A stretch of DNA of 64,000 nucleotides from the NCBI GenBank assembly GCA_041319085.1, contig CP101033.1, forward strand, positions 4,032,501-4,096,500. Reading direction: 5' to 3'. Source of the stretch: Aeromonas veronii. GTDB lineage: Bacteria; Pseudomonadota; Gammaproteobacteria; Enterobacterales; Aeromonadaceae. The stretch's first letter is position 1. The number at the start of each line of letters is the position of its first letter. Below the pieces are notes generated by a model. It made no database searches, was not told the DNA's origin, and worked only from the letters and a program-made list of their open reading frames with translations. Made by a program: the position numbers and the translations under genes. Positions 1 through 12,247 of the stretch are shown here, one piece after another.

Positions 1-265
1 TGAAGGGCACCGCCCCCACACTGCCCAGTACGGTCCAGAACAGCACCACGATGAGGAAGCCCTCTTTCGAGCGCATCTCCTTCTTGTGATAGCGATTGGG
101 AAACCAGAGCACCACGCCGAGCAGCAGGGCGATCAGAAAAGAGCTGACAAACTCGGCACCCCCACCATCCCGATAGCCAAAGGCCACCAGTGCAGGCAAC
201 AGCATGGTCGAGCTGAACAGCGCAACCAGCAGGCCAACAATGCGAATAATGCTCAGGATGTGCAT
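1..265 (-). CDS. trkH: Trk potassium uptake protein TrkH, N-terminal part (cut by window edge)
   Basis: TrkH is the membrane pore subunit of the Trk potassium uptake system and works with cytosolic TrkA. Only about 88 N-terminal residues are in the window. They start MHILSIIRIVGLLVALFSST and include KEGFLIVVLFWTVLGSVGA, a stretch nearly identical to TrkH of enterobacteria. Two hydrophobic segments are visible. The ATG is at 265, and the gene continues beyond base 1. It lies downstream of yigZ on the same strand, the E. coli order pepQ-yigZ-trkH. Identification rests on recalled family sequence and the conserved neighbourhood. Confidence 0.93.
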   Translation of the reverse strand, partial: MHILSIIRIVGLLVALFSSTMLLPALVAFGYRDGGGAEFVSSFLIALLLGVVLWFPNRYHKKEMRSKEGFLIVVLFWTVLGSVGAVPF

Positions 266-301
266 TACAGCCCCCTTTCCCCAATTAAAGAGCGATGGAT
301 T

Positions 302-919
302 CTAGCCATCTAAGGGACTGAGGGATACCCGCCCATGAGTCCGGTCGGTCAATTCACGGTCCACCTGAGCCCAAACCGAGGACTCCCACGCCACCTGCAA
401 GGTGACCTGCTGACCGTAATCCGCCGCCAGCAATTCGCCATTATGGCTACTGATCAGCGACTCGACTGTCCCCATGTCACCATAATCGCAGTGAATGAGA
501 GAGGGAGTGCGCGGCACCTTGAGCAGGGTTGGCAATTGCTTGAGGGCGGCACCGACACCGCCCCCATAAGCTTTGACCAGTCCACCGGTGCCAAGCTGGA
601 TGCCGCCGTAGTAACGCACCACCACGGCACAGATTTCACCGATCCCCGAACCCATTAGCTGGGCCAGGATCGGCTTGCCCGCGGTACCGGACGGTTCGCC
701 ATCATCGCTGAAGCCATAGACCTGGCTATCTTGCGGTGCGCCAGCCACAAAAGCCCAGCAGTGGTGGCGAGCGGTCGGATGTTGGCGCTTGATCTCGTTG
801 ACCCACCCCTTGGCCGCCTCGACAGTCGGGGTGTGGGCAATCAGGGTAATGAAGCGGCTCTTCTTTATCTCTTCGGTCAACTCCAGCGGGGCGGCCGGAA
901 TGGAGTACGCTGCTGCCAT
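302..919 (-). CDS. yigZ: YigZ / IMPACT family protein
   Basis: A 205-residue cytoplasmic protein of the YigZ/IMPACT (UPF0029) family, whose bacterial role is not settled; the eukaryotic relative IMPACT acts on translation control through GCN1. Family hallmarks are KKSRFITLIAHTPTVEAA near the N-terminus, then HHCWAFVAG, FSDDGEPSGTAGKPIL and VVVRYYGGIQLGTGGLVKAYG around residues 100-120. The length is typical. The ATG at 919 overlaps the pepQ stop by one base, so the two are probably co-transcribed and translationally coupled, with trkH 36 bp further on. Confidence 0.93.
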   Translation of the reverse strand: MAAAYSIPAAPLELTEEIKKSRFITLIAHTPTVEAAKGWVNEIKRQHPTARHHCWAFVAGAPQDSQVYGFSDDGEPSGTAGKPILAQLMGSGIGEICAVVVRYYGGIQLGTGGLVKAYGGGVGAALKQLPTLLKVPRTPSLIHCDYGDMGTVESLISSHNGELLAADYGQQVTLQVAWESSVWAQVDRELTDRTHGRVSLSPLDG

Positions 920-2241
920 CAGAGCCCTGCTTGTCTGGTCATGTTCTCCACCCCGTTGGCATGCAGCACGATATTGTCTTCGATGCGGATGCCACCAAAC
1001 GGCCGCAGTGCCTCCACCTTGTTCCAGTTGACCCGTTTGCCCTGTTCGCCGCGGCGCAGCGGCTCCAGCAGGCTGTCGATAAAGTAGAGCCCCGGCTCGA
1101 TGGTGAACACCTGATCCACCTCCATCACCCGGGTGCAGCGCAGATAGGGGAACAGCTCGGGCGCCGCCAGATGGGTGCCGCGCTCATCCTGCATGAAACC
1201 ACCGGCATCGTGTACCTGCAGACCGAGGAAATGGCCGAGGCCGTGGGGGAAGAAGACGTTGGTCACCCCGGTGTTGATCATCTCGTCAACCGACATGTCC
1301 ACCAGCTCGGTCGCTTGCAGCAGGCGCGCCAGCTTGTGGTGCATCTGCAGATGCAGCTCGCTGTAGCGGCGACCCGGCTTGATCTCCTTGATGATCTCCT
1401 GCTGCTGCTCGTCGAGGGCAGCAATCAGATCGGCAAACTCGCCGCGCCGCCACGCCCAGGTACGAGTGATATCGGAGGCATAACCGTGAAAATCGACGCC
1501 AGCATCGATCAGGAAGGAGTGGCGTTCCGCATCGGGCACCCGCAAGGCGGACAAATGGGTGTAGTGCAGGATGGCTGCATTGCGGTTGATGGCAACGATA
1601 TTGCCGTAGGGCGCCTCATTCGCCCCCTGCCCGACCGCCTTCATGTAGGCCAGATTGATCTCGAACTCGCTTGCCCCAGCCATAAAGGAGTCCTTGGCAG
1701 CGATATGGCCGCGCACCCCGATGCGGTTCGCCTCGCGCAGACACTCCAGCTCGTAGGGGGTCTTGTAGGCGCGGTGATAGTGCAGGTAGTTGAGCACCGC
1801 CTCGGGATTGGGCTGGGTCAGCCCCAGCAGCTCGGCCACGTCCAGATGGCCGCCCAGATAGGCCCACTCCTGCTTGTTGGCAGGCAGATGCTCGGCCACC
1901 TGCTCCGGCCTCGTCAGGAAACGGATATCGAAGAACTCGACCCAGAAGGCATTGGGCAGATCCGCCACCTTGTGCCAGAAATCGACCGGGCGGTAGAACA
2001 GCAATACCGGTTTGTTCACCCCGTCCACCAGCAGCCAGCAGTGGGGGTTGTCCAGCACCGGCAACCAGGCCTTGAAGTGCGGGTTTACCTTGAACGAGTA
2101 ATCCTGATCATCGAGGAAGATGCGGTGGGTCTGGCCGGAGTGAATGGCCAGTCCGCTGAGCCCCTGTTGTTGCAGAATGTCGCGGGTGCGCTGCTGCAAG
2201 GTATCGAGGTGCTGGGCAAAAAGTTGGCTGTAGCTGCTCAT
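919..2241 (-). CDS. pepQ: Xaa-Pro dipeptidase PepQ
   Basis: Cytoplasmic metallo-dipeptidase (prolidase, M24 family) that cleaves dipeptides with C-terminal proline; 440 residues, close to the usual 443. The pita-bread-fold metal ligands are visible: Asp pair in [19 protein letters not shown], His in [13 protein letters not shown], Glu in TIEPGLYF and Glu in GGIRIEDN. The start at 2241 begins [15 protein letters not shown], as in the family. First gene of a pepQ-yigZ-trkH run. In enterobacteria it sits divergent from fadBA; here aacS is the divergent neighbour and fadBA follows aacS. Confidence 0.95.
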   Translation of the reverse strand: MSSYSQLFAQHLDTLQQRTRDILQQQGLSGLAIHSGQTHRIFLDDQDYSFKVNPHFKAWLPVLDNPHCWLLVDGVNKPVLLFYRPVDFWHKVADLPNAFWVEFFDIRFLTRPEQVAEHLPANKQEWAYLGGHLDVAELLGLTQPNPEAVLNYLHYHRAYKTPYELECLREANRIGVRGHIAAKDSFMAGASEFEINLAYMKAVGQGANEAPYGNIVAINRNAAILHYTHLSALRVPDAERHSFLIDAGVDFHGYASDITRTWAWRRGEFADLIAALDEQQQEIIKEIKPGRRYSELHLQMHHKLARLLQATELVDMSVDEMINTGVTNVFFPHGLGHFLGLQVHDAGGFMQDERGTHLAAPELFPYLRCTRVMEVDQVFTIEPGLYFIDSLLEPLRRGEQGKRVNWNKVEALRPFGGIRIEDNIVLHANGVENMTRQAGL

Positions 2242-2324
2242 GGCGTCCTGCTCCGAGGTGAATGTGATAGCAGCATAACATCAAGCTCGGAGCGGCTCGA
2301 CCCGTCAAGCTGCCGCTTCGTGAG

Positions 2325-2340
2325 GTAACGCATGCGTTAC
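2325..2340. promoter_or_regulatory. Perfect 16-bp palindrome between pepQ and aacS
   Basis: GTAACGCATGCGTTAC is a perfect palindrome in the 190-bp divergent intergenic region, about 90 bp before the aacS start and 85 bp before the pepQ start. A dimeric repressor such as a TetR- or MerR-type lipid/ketone regulator would fit. No cognate regulator is seen next to it, so the binding protein is unknown. Confidence 0.4.
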
Positions 2341-2431
2341 AACCTGTCTGTTATCAAACAAGAACCAATCATTAACAAATAGAAAACAATTCAATACACT
2401 GCCGGTAGATACATGAAGTCAGGGATTACTC

Positions 2432-4369
<1,938 letters not shown>

Positions 4370-4389
4370 TAAAAAGCTCACAGTCATCC

Positions 4390-4415
4390 GAGGCGCCGCA
4401 AGGCGCCTCTCTTTT
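4390..4415 (+). terminator. Rho-independent terminator of aacS
   Basis: An 8-bp GC stem GAGGCGCC / GGCGCCTC with a GCAA loop is followed by TCTTTT. It lies 20 bp after the aacS stop. Confidence 0.85.
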
Positions 4416-4452
4416 GCCCGTTTTGTGATGAGGAGCTTTCACTCGAGAACTG

Positions 4453-4469
4453 TTAAACAAATGTTTTAA
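4453..4469. promoter_or_regulatory. AAAC-N4-GTTT operator-like site upstream of fadBA
   Basis: TTAAACAAATGTTTTAA is an interrupted palindrome about 105 bp before the fadB start. It has the AAAC-N4-GTTT core described for PsrA (a TetR-family fatty-acid regulator). No FadR-type CTGGTCCGACCAG-like site was seen. The PsrA assignment is inference from the core pattern only. Confidence 0.35.
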
Positions 4470-4573
4470 ATAGGTGTTGAAAATGTCTCCTTTTGGATCA
4501 ATAGTGAGCCTCGCCCCCTGCTGGGGATAAAGGAGCAACACCCCCCACCGAGTGGGAACAAGGAGACACTCTC

Positions 4574-6721
4574 ATGATCTACCAAGGCGAAACCCTGTCG
4601 GTCAGCTACCTCGAAAACGGCATTGCCGAGCTGAGGTTTGATGCCCCGGGTTCAGTCAACAAGCTGGATCGCGCTACCCTGCTCTCCCTGAGCGAAGCGA
4701 TCGCCGCATTACAACAAGAACGTGAACTAAAAGGTCTGATCCTCACCTCCGGCAAAGACGCCTTTATCGTCGGTGCCGACATTACCGAATTCCTGGAACT
4801 GTTCGATCTGCCGCAAGAAGATCTGCTCGGCTGGCTGAAAAAGGCCAACGACATCTTCAACGCCATCGAAGATCTGCCGGTGCCGACCCTCTCCGCCATC
4901 AAGGGCCACGCCCTGGGCGGCGGCTGCGAGACCATCCTCTCCACCGACTTCCGTCTGGCCGACACCAGCGCCAAGATTGGCCTGCCCGAGACCAAACTCG
5001 GCATCATGCCGGGCTTTGGCGGCACCGTCCGTCTGCCGCGAGTGATCGGTGCCGACAATGCGCTGGAGTGGATCACCACCGGCAAGGATGTCCGTGCCGA
5101 TGACGCCCTCAAGGTGGGGGCCATCGATGCCGTGGTCGCCCCCGATGTGCTGCACAGCGCTGCCGTGCAGATGATCAAAGACGCCATCGCGGGCAAGCTG
5201 GACTGGCAGAGCCGTCGCGCCGCCAAAAAAGCCCCGCTGCGCCTCTCCAAACTGGAAGCCATGATAAGCTTCACCACCGCCGCCGGCATGGTTGCCGCCG
5301 TGGCGGGCAAACATTACCCGGCGCCGATGACTGCGGTGAAAACCGTCGAGGCCGCCGCAGGTATGGGCCGTGACGAGGCGCTCAACGTCGAGGCACAAGG
5401 CTTTATCAAGCTGGCCAAGACCGATGTCGCCAAGGCGCTGGTCGGTATCTTCCTCAACGATCAACACATCAAGGCGCTGGCCAAGAAGGCAGCCAAGCAG
5501 GCAAGTAAGGCCACCGGCCATGCCGCCGTACTGGGTGCCGGCATCATGGGCGGTGGCATCGCCTACCAGTCTGCCAGCAAGGGCATTCCGGCGGTGATGA
5601 AAGACATCAACGAGAAGGCGCTGGCACTTGGCATGGGTGAAGCCACCAAGCTGCTTAACGGCCAGCTCGAAAAAGGCCGCATCGACGGCATCAAGATGGG
5701 CCAGGTGCTCTCCGCCATCACCCCGACTCTCAGCTATGACAACGTCAAGCATGTGGATGTGGTGGTCGAAGCCGTGGTCGAAAACCCGAAAGTGAAAGCC
5801 GCCGTGCTGGGCGAAGTGGAAGGGATCATTGGCGAAGACGCCGTGCTCGCCAGCAACACCTCCACCATTCCCATCTCCCTGCTGGCCAAGGGACTGAAGC
5901 GCCCGCAGAACTTCTGCGGCATGCACTTCTTCAACCCGGTACACCGTATGCCGCTGGTGGAGATCATCCGCGGCGAGCAGACCTCCGATGAAACCATCAA
6001 CCGCGTGGTGGCCTATGCCGCCGCCATGGGCAAGTCCCCGGTGGTGGTCAACGACTGCCCGGGCTTCTTCGTCAACCGGGTGCTGTTCCCCTACTTCTTC
6101 GGCTTCAACAAGCTGGTCGCCGATGGCGCCGACTTCGCCGCCGTCGATAAGGTGATGGAGAAGGAGTTCGGCTGGCCGATGGGCCCCGCCTATCTGTTGG
6201 ACGTGGTCGGCATCGACACCGGTCACCATGCCGGTGATGTGATGGCGCAGGGCTTCCCGGCTCGCATGAGCAAGGAAGGTCGCACCGCCATCGACGTGAT
6301 GTACGAAGTGAACCGCTTCGGTCAGAAGAACGGCAAGGGCTTCTACGCCTATGAGCAGGACAAGAAGGGCAAGCCGAAGAAGGTGGCTGATGCCGCTGCT
6401 TACGAGCTGCTGGCCCCGATTGCCAAGCCGAAGCAGGATTTCGACAAGGAAGCCATCATTGCTCGCATGATGATCCCGATGATCAACGAGGTGGTGCTCT
6501 GTCTGGAAGAGGGCATTGTTGCCACCCCAGCCGAAGCCGACATCGCGCTGGTCTACGGTCTGGGCTTCCCTCCCTTCCGCGGCGGCGTGTTCCGCTATCT
6601 GGACACTATCGGTCTGGATCGCTACGTGGCCATGGCCGACCAGTATGCCGACTTGGGCCCGCTCTACCGCGTCAGCGACAAGCTGCGCGAGATGGCCGCC
6701 CAGGGCAAAACCTTCTACTGA
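4574..6721 (+). CDS. fadB: Fatty acid oxidation complex, alpha subunit FadB
   Basis: Multifunctional beta-oxidation protein of 715 residues: enoyl-CoA hydratase/isomerase at the N-terminus and 3-hydroxyacyl-CoA dehydrogenase in the C-terminal half. The hydratase active site is in [10 protein letters not shown] and [14 protein letters not shown]. The NAD-binding turn is [17 protein letters not shown] near residue 318. The dehydrogenase catalytic His is in [15 protein letters not shown]. The start [10 protein letters not shown] matches the family and follows AAGGAGA. FadB pairs with FadA as an alpha2beta2 complex; fadA starts 21 bp downstream. It is probably controlled by a fatty-acid-responsive repressor at the site near 4453. 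Confidence 0.97.
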   Translation: MIYQGETLSVSYLENGIAELRFDAPGSVNKLDRATLLSLSEAIAALQQERELKGLILTSGKDAFIVGADITEFLELFDLPQEDLLGWLKKANDIFNAIEDLPVPTLSAIKGHALGGGCETILSTDFRLADTSAKIGLPETKLGIMPGFGGTVRLPRVIGADNALEWITTGKDVRADDALKVGAIDAVVAPDVLHSAAVQMIKDAIAGKLDWQSRRAAKKAPLRLSKLEAMISFTTAAGMVAAVAGKHYPAPMTAVKTVEAAAGMGRDEALNVEAQGFIKLAKTDVAKALVGIFLNDQHIKALAKKAAKQASKATGHAAVLGAGIMGGGIAYQSASKGIPAVMKDINEKALALGMGEATKLLNGQLEKGRIDGIKMGQVLSAITPTLSYDNVKHVDVVVEAVVENPKVKAAVLGEVEGIIGEDAVLASNTSTIPISLLAKGLKRPQNFCGMHFFNPVHRMPLVEIIRGEQTSDETINRVVAYAAAMGKSPVVVNDCPGFFVNRVLFPYFFGFNKLVADGADFAAVDKVMEKEFGWPMGPAYLLDVVGIDTGHHAGDVMAQGFPARMSKEGRTAIDVMYEVNRFGQKNGKGFYAYEQDKKGKPKKVADAAAYELLAPIAKPKQDFDKEAIIARMMIPMINEVVLCLEEGIVATPAEADIALVYGLGFPPFRGGVFRYLDTIGLDRYVAMADQYADLGPLYRVSDKLREMAAQGKTFY

Positions 6722-7906
<1,185 letters not shown>

Positions 7907-7953
7907 TAACCAGCCGGATCGACGGGATGCACTACTGAGAGTTGTCCCTTTTC

Positions 7954-7978
7954 GGGGCCAGTCTGACTGGCCCCTTTT
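7954..7978 (+). terminator. Terminator of fadBA
   Basis: Stem GGGGCCA / TGGCCCC with a short GTCTGAC loop followed by TTTTCA, 48 bp after fadA. Confidence 0.8.
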
Positions 7979-8034
7979 CAAGTCTGTGACGATCGCCACA
8001 CGGGGTGCTCGTCAGTGGTCAGAAGCTGTCTGTT

Positions 8035-8064
8035 GGCCGTCCCGTTTGGGTCGGCCTTTTTTCG
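8035..8064 (+). terminator. Second terminator-like hairpin before the two-component operon
   Basis: GGCCGTCCC / GGGTCGGCC, with one bulged base, is followed by a run of six T. It isolates fadBA from the two-component genes. The stretch 7979-8123 holds no gene. Confidence 0.7.
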
Positions 8065-8183
8065 TTTTAACCTTATCAATAGGCTGTTATTGCCTTAAAC
8101 CTCACATTAGATAGGGGGCTTGCTTGCTTTTTACTCCCCCGACAGGTTCAATCTGCACAAAAAAAGGGTGGATGCACATACAT

Positions 8184-8906
8184 ATGTCAATGAGCAAACA
8201 ACTGCTGATCGTCGACGACGACCAAGAGATCCGCGAGCTGCTCAATGAGTACCTGACCCGGGCGGGCTTTCAGGTATTGACGGCGGCGGAGGGCAACGAG
8301 ATGCGCCAGCAGCTCTCCCAGCACAGCCCGGACCTGATTATTCTGGACATCATGATGCCCGGCGAGGACGGTTTTACCCTCTGCCAGCAGATCCGTCGTG
8401 ATTCTCAGGTTCCCATCATCATGCTGACCGCCGCCTCCGACGAAGCGGATCGGGTGATCGGCCTCGAACTCGGTGCTGACGACTATATCGCCAAGCCGTT
8501 CAGCCCCCGTGAACTGCAGGCCCGCATCAAGGCGCTGCTGCGCCGCGCCGAATTCCGCCAGCCGGAAAAAGAGAAGGAACCTAGCCGCCGCCTGCGCTTC
8601 GCCGAGTGGACCCTCGACACCCTGAGCCATCAGCTGACCCACGACGATGGCAGCCTGCTGGATCTCTCCGGCAGCGATGCCCTGCTGCTCGGCATGTTCC
8701 TGCAACAGCCCGGCGTGGTGCTGGATCGGGATACCATCTCCGATGCCACCCGCGGCCGCGAAAGCCTGCCGATGGAGCGCGGCATCGACGTACAGATCAG
8801 CCGTCTGCGCCAGAAGCTGGGTGACAACGGCAAGAGCCCGCGCATCATCAAGACCATTCGCGGTAGCGGCTACATGCTGATTGCCGAGGTGCACGAGCTG
8901 CCATGA
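8184..8906 (+). CDS. OmpR-family response regulator (GltR-like)
   Basis: A DNA-binding response regulator of about 240 residues. Receiver domain (about 3-118): acidic DDD at 11-13, phospho-acceptor Asp55 in LIILDIMMPGEDG, Lys104 in ADDYIAKPFSP. Winged-helix output domain: the C-terminal half, ending RIIKTIRGSGYMLIAEV. Three in-frame ATGs (8172, 8184, 8190) follow AAAAAGGGTGG; 8184 gives the most natural spacing but the exact start is uncertain. Its stop overlaps the histidine kinase start (ATGA). The operon order regulator-kinase-sugar-binding protein recalls the glucose-responsive GltR-GtrS locus of Pseudomonas, so regulation of carbohydrate uptake is a reasonable inference. Confidence 0.88.
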   Translation: MSMSKQLLIVDDDQEIRELLNEYLTRAGFQVLTAAEGNEMRQQLSQHSPDLIILDIMMPGEDGFTLCQQIRRDSQVPIIMLTAASDEADRVIGLELGADDYIAKPFSPRELQARIKALLRRAEFRQPEKEKEPSRRLRFAEWTLDTLSHQLTHDDGSLLDLSGSDALLLGMFLQQPGVVLDRDTISDATRGRESLPMERGIDVQISRLRQKLGDNGKSPRIIKTIRGSGYMLIAEVHELP

Positions 8907-10348
8907 GCAACAAGTGGTCCTGGGGGGCGCTGGTGCCCCGCTCCCTGCTGTCACGGATGATCCTGCTGCTGCTGCTGGCTATCCTGCTCTCCCAGACCAT
9001 TCTGACCGGTATCTGGATGCAGCAGATCCAGAAGCGGGAGCTGGAGGGGATGATCAGCACCACCCGCAACCTGGCGCTCTCCGCCGCCTCCACCGTCAAC
9101 TTCTTCAAATCCCTGCCGCTGCAGTATCGCCATATCGCGCTGGATCAGCTGCGCAACATGGGCGGCAGCCGCTTCTTCGTCTCGCTCAACGAAGAGGAGA
9201 TCCACATCAGCGCCATCCCCGACAGCGAGCGCAAGACGCTGGTGCTGAAAGAAGTGCAGGGGGTGCTGACCCGCAAGCTCTCCGATGCCATGGCAATCAA
9301 GGTGGATTTCTCGCGGCCCGAAGAGCTGCACGTCTTCAACAACGACACCTTGCTGGCGGATCTCCCCTCCTCCTGGGCCCGCTATACCCTGTCGCTGGAG
9401 CCGCTCAATCCGCCAGTACTGGTGACCCAGATCGAAATCGAAAAGGGGGAGTGGCTCTATCTGGCGGCCCTGCTGCCCGCCCCGTACATGACCCTCGATG
9501 ACACCGTGATGCCGAGTAATCAGGTGCGTTTCATCGCCCTGATGACCGTGTTCCTCTGCTTCTTCACCTTTATGTTGGTGCGCTGGCAGACCCGCCCGCT
9601 GCGCCGTCTCGCCAAGGCGGCAGTCAGTCTGGGAAAAGATATCGACCAGCCTTCGCTCAAAGAGGAAGGCGCATCGGAAATCGTGGCCGCCACCCGCGCC
9701 TTCAACATCATGCAGCACCGTATTCGCCGCTATATCGACGATAGAGAGCGGCTGTTCAGCTCCATCTCCCACGACCTCAAGACCCCCATCACCCGGCTGC
9801 GGCTGCGGGTTGAACTGCTCGACGACGAGGTACAGATCGGCAAGTTCAACAAAGATCTCGACGAGCTGGAGCTGATGGTGAAAGGGGCGCTGCAGACGGT
9901 CAAAGAGACCGACATTCACGAGAATATCGAGGAGATCGACATCAACGCCCTGCTGGAGCAGATGGCGGAGTCGATGAACCTGCACGACGAGCGGCTGACT
10001 ATCGAAGGCCACTGCAAATGGCCCTATCGCGGCAAGCTGCTGGCGCTCAAACGCTGCATCGGCAATCTTGTGGATAACGGCATCAAGTACGGCCAGCGCG
10101 TGCGCATCATCATCATGGATGACAAGGAGATGCTGATCCTGTTCATCATGGACGAGGGCCCCGGCCTGCCAGACGATCAGTTCGAGCGCATCTTCGAGCC
10201 CTACTACCGGCTCAGCACCGATCAGGCGGGAACCGGCCTTGGCCTTGGCATCGCCCGCAATATTGCCCACGCTCACGGCGGCGATCTGGTACTGGAAAAC
10301 CGTCCGCAAGGTGGCCTGCAAGCCACGCTCTCCCTACCAAGGCAGTAA
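8903..10348 (+). CDS. Membrane sensor histidine kinase, EnvZ/GtrS-like
   Basis: Sensor kinase of 481 residues. A transmembrane helix at about 18-38 and a second at about 208-227 flank a periplasmic sensor of about 170 residues. A HAMP-like linker begins RWQTRPLRRLAKA. The phospho-acceptor His290 lies in FSSISHDLKTPITRLRLR. The ATPase motifs are NLVDNGIKYG (N box), DEGPGLP (G1) and GTGLGLGI (G2). It overlaps the regulator gene by 4 bp and ends 4 bp before a sugar-type binding protein, so the three are surely one operon. The ligand could be a sugar, alone or on the binding protein; this is inference from context and likeness to GtrS. Confidence 0.9.
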   Translation: MSNKWSWGALVPRSLLSRMILLLLLAILLSQTILTGIWMQQIQKRELEGMISTTRNLALSAASTVNFFKSLPLQYRHIALDQLRNMGGSRFFVSLNEEEIHISAIPDSERKTLVLKEVQGVLTRKLSDAMAIKVDFSRPEELHVFNNDTLLADLPSSWARYTLSLEPLNPPVLVTQIEIEKGEWLYLAALLPAPYMTLDDTVMPSNQVRFIALMTVFLCFFTFMLVRWQTRPLRRLAKAAVSLGKDIDQPSLKEEGASEIVAATRAFNIMQHRIRRYIDDRERLFSSISHDLKTPITRLRLRVELLDDEVQIGKFNKDLDELELMVKGALQTVKETDIHENIEEIDINALLEQMAESMNLHDERLTIEGHCKWPYRGKLLALKRCIGNLVDNGIKYGQRVRIIIMDDKEMLILFIMDEGPGLPDDQFERIFEPYYRLSTDQAGTGLGLGIARNIAHAHGGDLVLENRPQGGLQATLSLPRQ

Positions 10349-10352
10349 CCTT

Positions 10353-11591
10353 ATGAAGTGGTTGTCTTTTTCTGTCATCGCCCTGCTATCACTACCGGCG
10401 TGCGCCTCCCAGGTGGAGGTGTTGCACTGGTGGACCTCGGGCGGCGAGGCCCGGGCAGTGGAGGTGCTTAAAGCGGAGTGGATCGCCCAGGGCAACCAGT
10501 GGAACGACTTTGCGGTGCAGGGCGGCGGCGGCAAGAGCGCCATGACGGTATTGAAGAGCCGGGCGCTGGCCGCCAACCCGCCCGAAGCGGCCCATCTCAA
10601 GGGCTATGAGCTCAAGGAGTGGGCCGGACTCGGCTTTCTGCGCGATCTCAGCCCAATGGCCGATCACCTCGGCTGGTACACCAAGATGCCCCCCATGGTG
10701 CGGGCCACCCTCAGCCAGAATGGCGCCCTGATGGCGGTGCCGACCGGCATCCACCGGGTCAACTGGCTGTGGCTCAACCGCAAGGTGTTCGAACAGCAGA
10801 AGCTGGCCCCGCCCGACGACTGGGCCCAGTTTGTCACCATCGCCGATAAGCTTAAAAAACAGGGCATCACCCCCCTCGCCATCGGCAACGAGCCCTGGCA
10901 GCTGGCGGTACTGTTTGAAACAGTGGCGCTCGGTGAGGGCGGCAAGACGTTCTACCGCAAAGCCTTTATGGAGCAGGACAGCGCCACCCTGACCGGTCCC
11001 GACATGGTGCGGGTACTGACCCGCTTCCAGCAGTTGCGCGCCTATGTACCGGAAAAATACGCCGGTCTGAAATGGCATCAGGCCACCAATCTGCTGGAGA
11101 GCGGTGGCGCCGCCATGCAGGTAATGGGGGACTGGGTCAAGGGGGAGCTGAGTGCAGGCAACTACAGGCCGGGTGAGGATATCGCCTGCCTGCCGAGCCC
11201 GGGCAGTGCCGGGCTGTTCAGCTACAACCTCGACTCCATCGCCATGTTCAAACAGCGGGATCCGGCCCAGCTACAGGCCCAGGGCGATCTGGCCCAACTG
11301 CTGATGACGCCGACATTCCAGGAGGAGTTCAATCGGGTGAAGGGGTCGATCCCGGCGCTGACCCGGCCCGATATGAGCAAGTTCGACCGCTGCGCCGTGC
11401 GCTCCTATCAGGATTTCCTGCTGGCGGAAAAGCAGAACAACCTGCTGCCCAGCATGGCGGAAGGGATGGCGACGCCGACCAATATGCGGCAGGCGATCCT
11501 CGATGTGCTGAGCAACTTCTTTAACGACCCCAGAGCCAACCCGGAGCAGACGGCATTGCATCTGGAGCGGGCGATGCGTTCGACCCGCTGA
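10353..11591 (+). CDS. Carbohydrate ABC-type solute-binding protein without linked permease
   Basis: Periplasmic binding protein (SBP family 1, glucose/mannose type), 412 residues. The signal peptide is MKWLSFSVIALLSLPACAS. The mature part starts VEVLHWWTSGGEARAVEVL, the classic opening of glucose-binding proteins. QVMGDWVKGEL and the SFNLDSIAMF-like segment SYNLDSIAMF also fit. The ATG at 10353 is 4 bp after the kinase stop; the upstream in-frame extension lies inside the kinase gene and is rejected. A terminator follows and no permease or ATPase gene is next to it. It may serve a transporter encoded elsewhere or act as ligand receptor for the kinase. Confidence 0.88.
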   Translation: MKWLSFSVIALLSLPACASQVEVLHWWTSGGEARAVEVLKAEWIAQGNQWNDFAVQGGGGKSAMTVLKSRALAANPPEAAHLKGYELKEWAGLGFLRDLSPMADHLGWYTKMPPMVRATLSQNGALMAVPTGIHRVNWLWLNRKVFEQQKLAPPDDWAQFVTIADKLKKQGITPLAIGNEPWQLAVLFETVALGEGGKTFYRKAFMEQDSATLTGPDMVRVLTRFQQLRAYVPEKYAGLKWHQATNLLESGGAAMQVMGDWVKGELSAGNYRPGEDIACLPSPGSAGLFSYNLDSIAMFKQRDPAQLQAQGDLAQLLMTPTFQEEFNRVKGSIPALTRPDMSKFDRCAVRSYQDFLLAEKQNNLLPSMAEGMATPTNMRQAILDVLSNFFNDPRANPEQTALHLERAMRSTR

Positions 11592-11620
11592 TCCGGGAAA
11601 ATGGCCAAACAGCTGAAATG

Positions 11621-11650
11621 ACAAAGGCGGAATTGTTCCGCCTTTGTTGT
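11621..11650. terminator. Bidirectional terminator
   Basis: The 12-bp perfect stem ACAAAGGCGGAA / TTCCGCCTTTGT has a TTG loop. It sits between convergent genes, the solute-binding protein (plus) and a small membrane protein (minus). Confidence 0.8.
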
Positions 11651-11666
11651 TGAATCGTCACCTGAT

Positions 11667-11858
11667 TCAGGATTGATCGTTTTCGTCCTCATCCTCGTCA
11701 TAGTAATCGCTAAGCTCGATCCAGAGTCCCAACCCGACCATCACCATGGAGCCGAACCAGGTACCGGTATTCCCGATCGGGCTGCCCATCACTATCATGG
11801 CGAAAGACAAGAACCCCATGCCTGCATAGGCCTGTAATCTGCCGTAGGAGACCTGCAT
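11667..11858 (-). CDS. Small membrane protein with acidic tail, unknown function
   Basis: A 63-residue protein that I do not recognise. It starts MQVSYGRLQAYAGMGFL, has two hydrophobic segments (about 12-27 and 35-50) separated by SPIGNTGTW, and ends in an acidic tail (DYYDEDEDENDQS). The start is set at 11858 because AAGGAGG lies 5 bp before this ATG. An in-frame GTG at 11864 would directly abut that ribosome-binding site. It is convergent with the binding-protein operon and alone. A two-helix inner-membrane protein with a cytoplasmic tail is likely. Confidence 0.65.
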   Translation of the reverse strand: MQVSYGRLQAYAGMGFLSFAMIVMGSPIGNTGTWFGSMVMVGLGLWIELSDYYDEDEDENDQS

Positions 11859-12027
11859 ATTCACCTCCTTGTTGAATATGGTTCAATTTTTATATTACTC
11901 GTCCGGCGCGAGCTGGATAGGGCCGAATAACATTTTGGTTACATATGCTGGTTGATGGGTCGTTTGTTTGATTATTTTTTAGCCCTGAGTATCATTGGTA
12001 GCCGAATAGGTTGATGATTGATAACAG

Positions 12028-12138
12028 ATGAGTGATTTATTCTGCAGCGCAACTCACGAGTTGGTTGCAATCGGGCTTCGTTGCCCGGAAAACGTGACGA
12101 TAGCTCGCAAGAAAGTGCGGCTGAAGGTTGATTATTAA
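12028..12138 (+). pseudogene. Truncated tandem copy 1 of the tusA 5' end (36-codon ORF)
   Basis: The ORF encodes MSDLFCSATHELVAIGLRCP and continues to ...KKVRLKVDY, then TAA. It matches the first 32 codons of tusA, including the active-site Cys19, but the CPEP motif has become CPEN. After codon 32 it runs into a copy of the upstream leader (GGTTGAT-ATTA). Its stop overlaps the next ATG as TAATG. It is the most diverged of the copies. Whether it is translated is unknown. Confidence 0.75.
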
Positions 12139-12247
12139 TGAGTAATTTATTCTGCGATGCGACCCACGAGTTGGACGCAATCGGGCTTCGTTGCCCGGAA
12201 CCCGTGACGATAGCTCGCAAGAAAGTGCGGCTGAAGGTTGATTATTA
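12028..12247 (+). repeat. Tandem 110-bp repeats derived from the tusA 5' end
   Basis: Start codons fall at 12028, 12138 and 12248, an exact 110-bp period, with the third being intact tusA. The 3' junction of each unit joins tusA codon 32 to AAGGTTGATTATTA, which resembles the native leader GGTTGATGATTGATAACAG just before copy 1. The arrangement looks like tandem duplication through short homology. Bases 11859-12027 hold no other gene. Confidence 0.9.
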
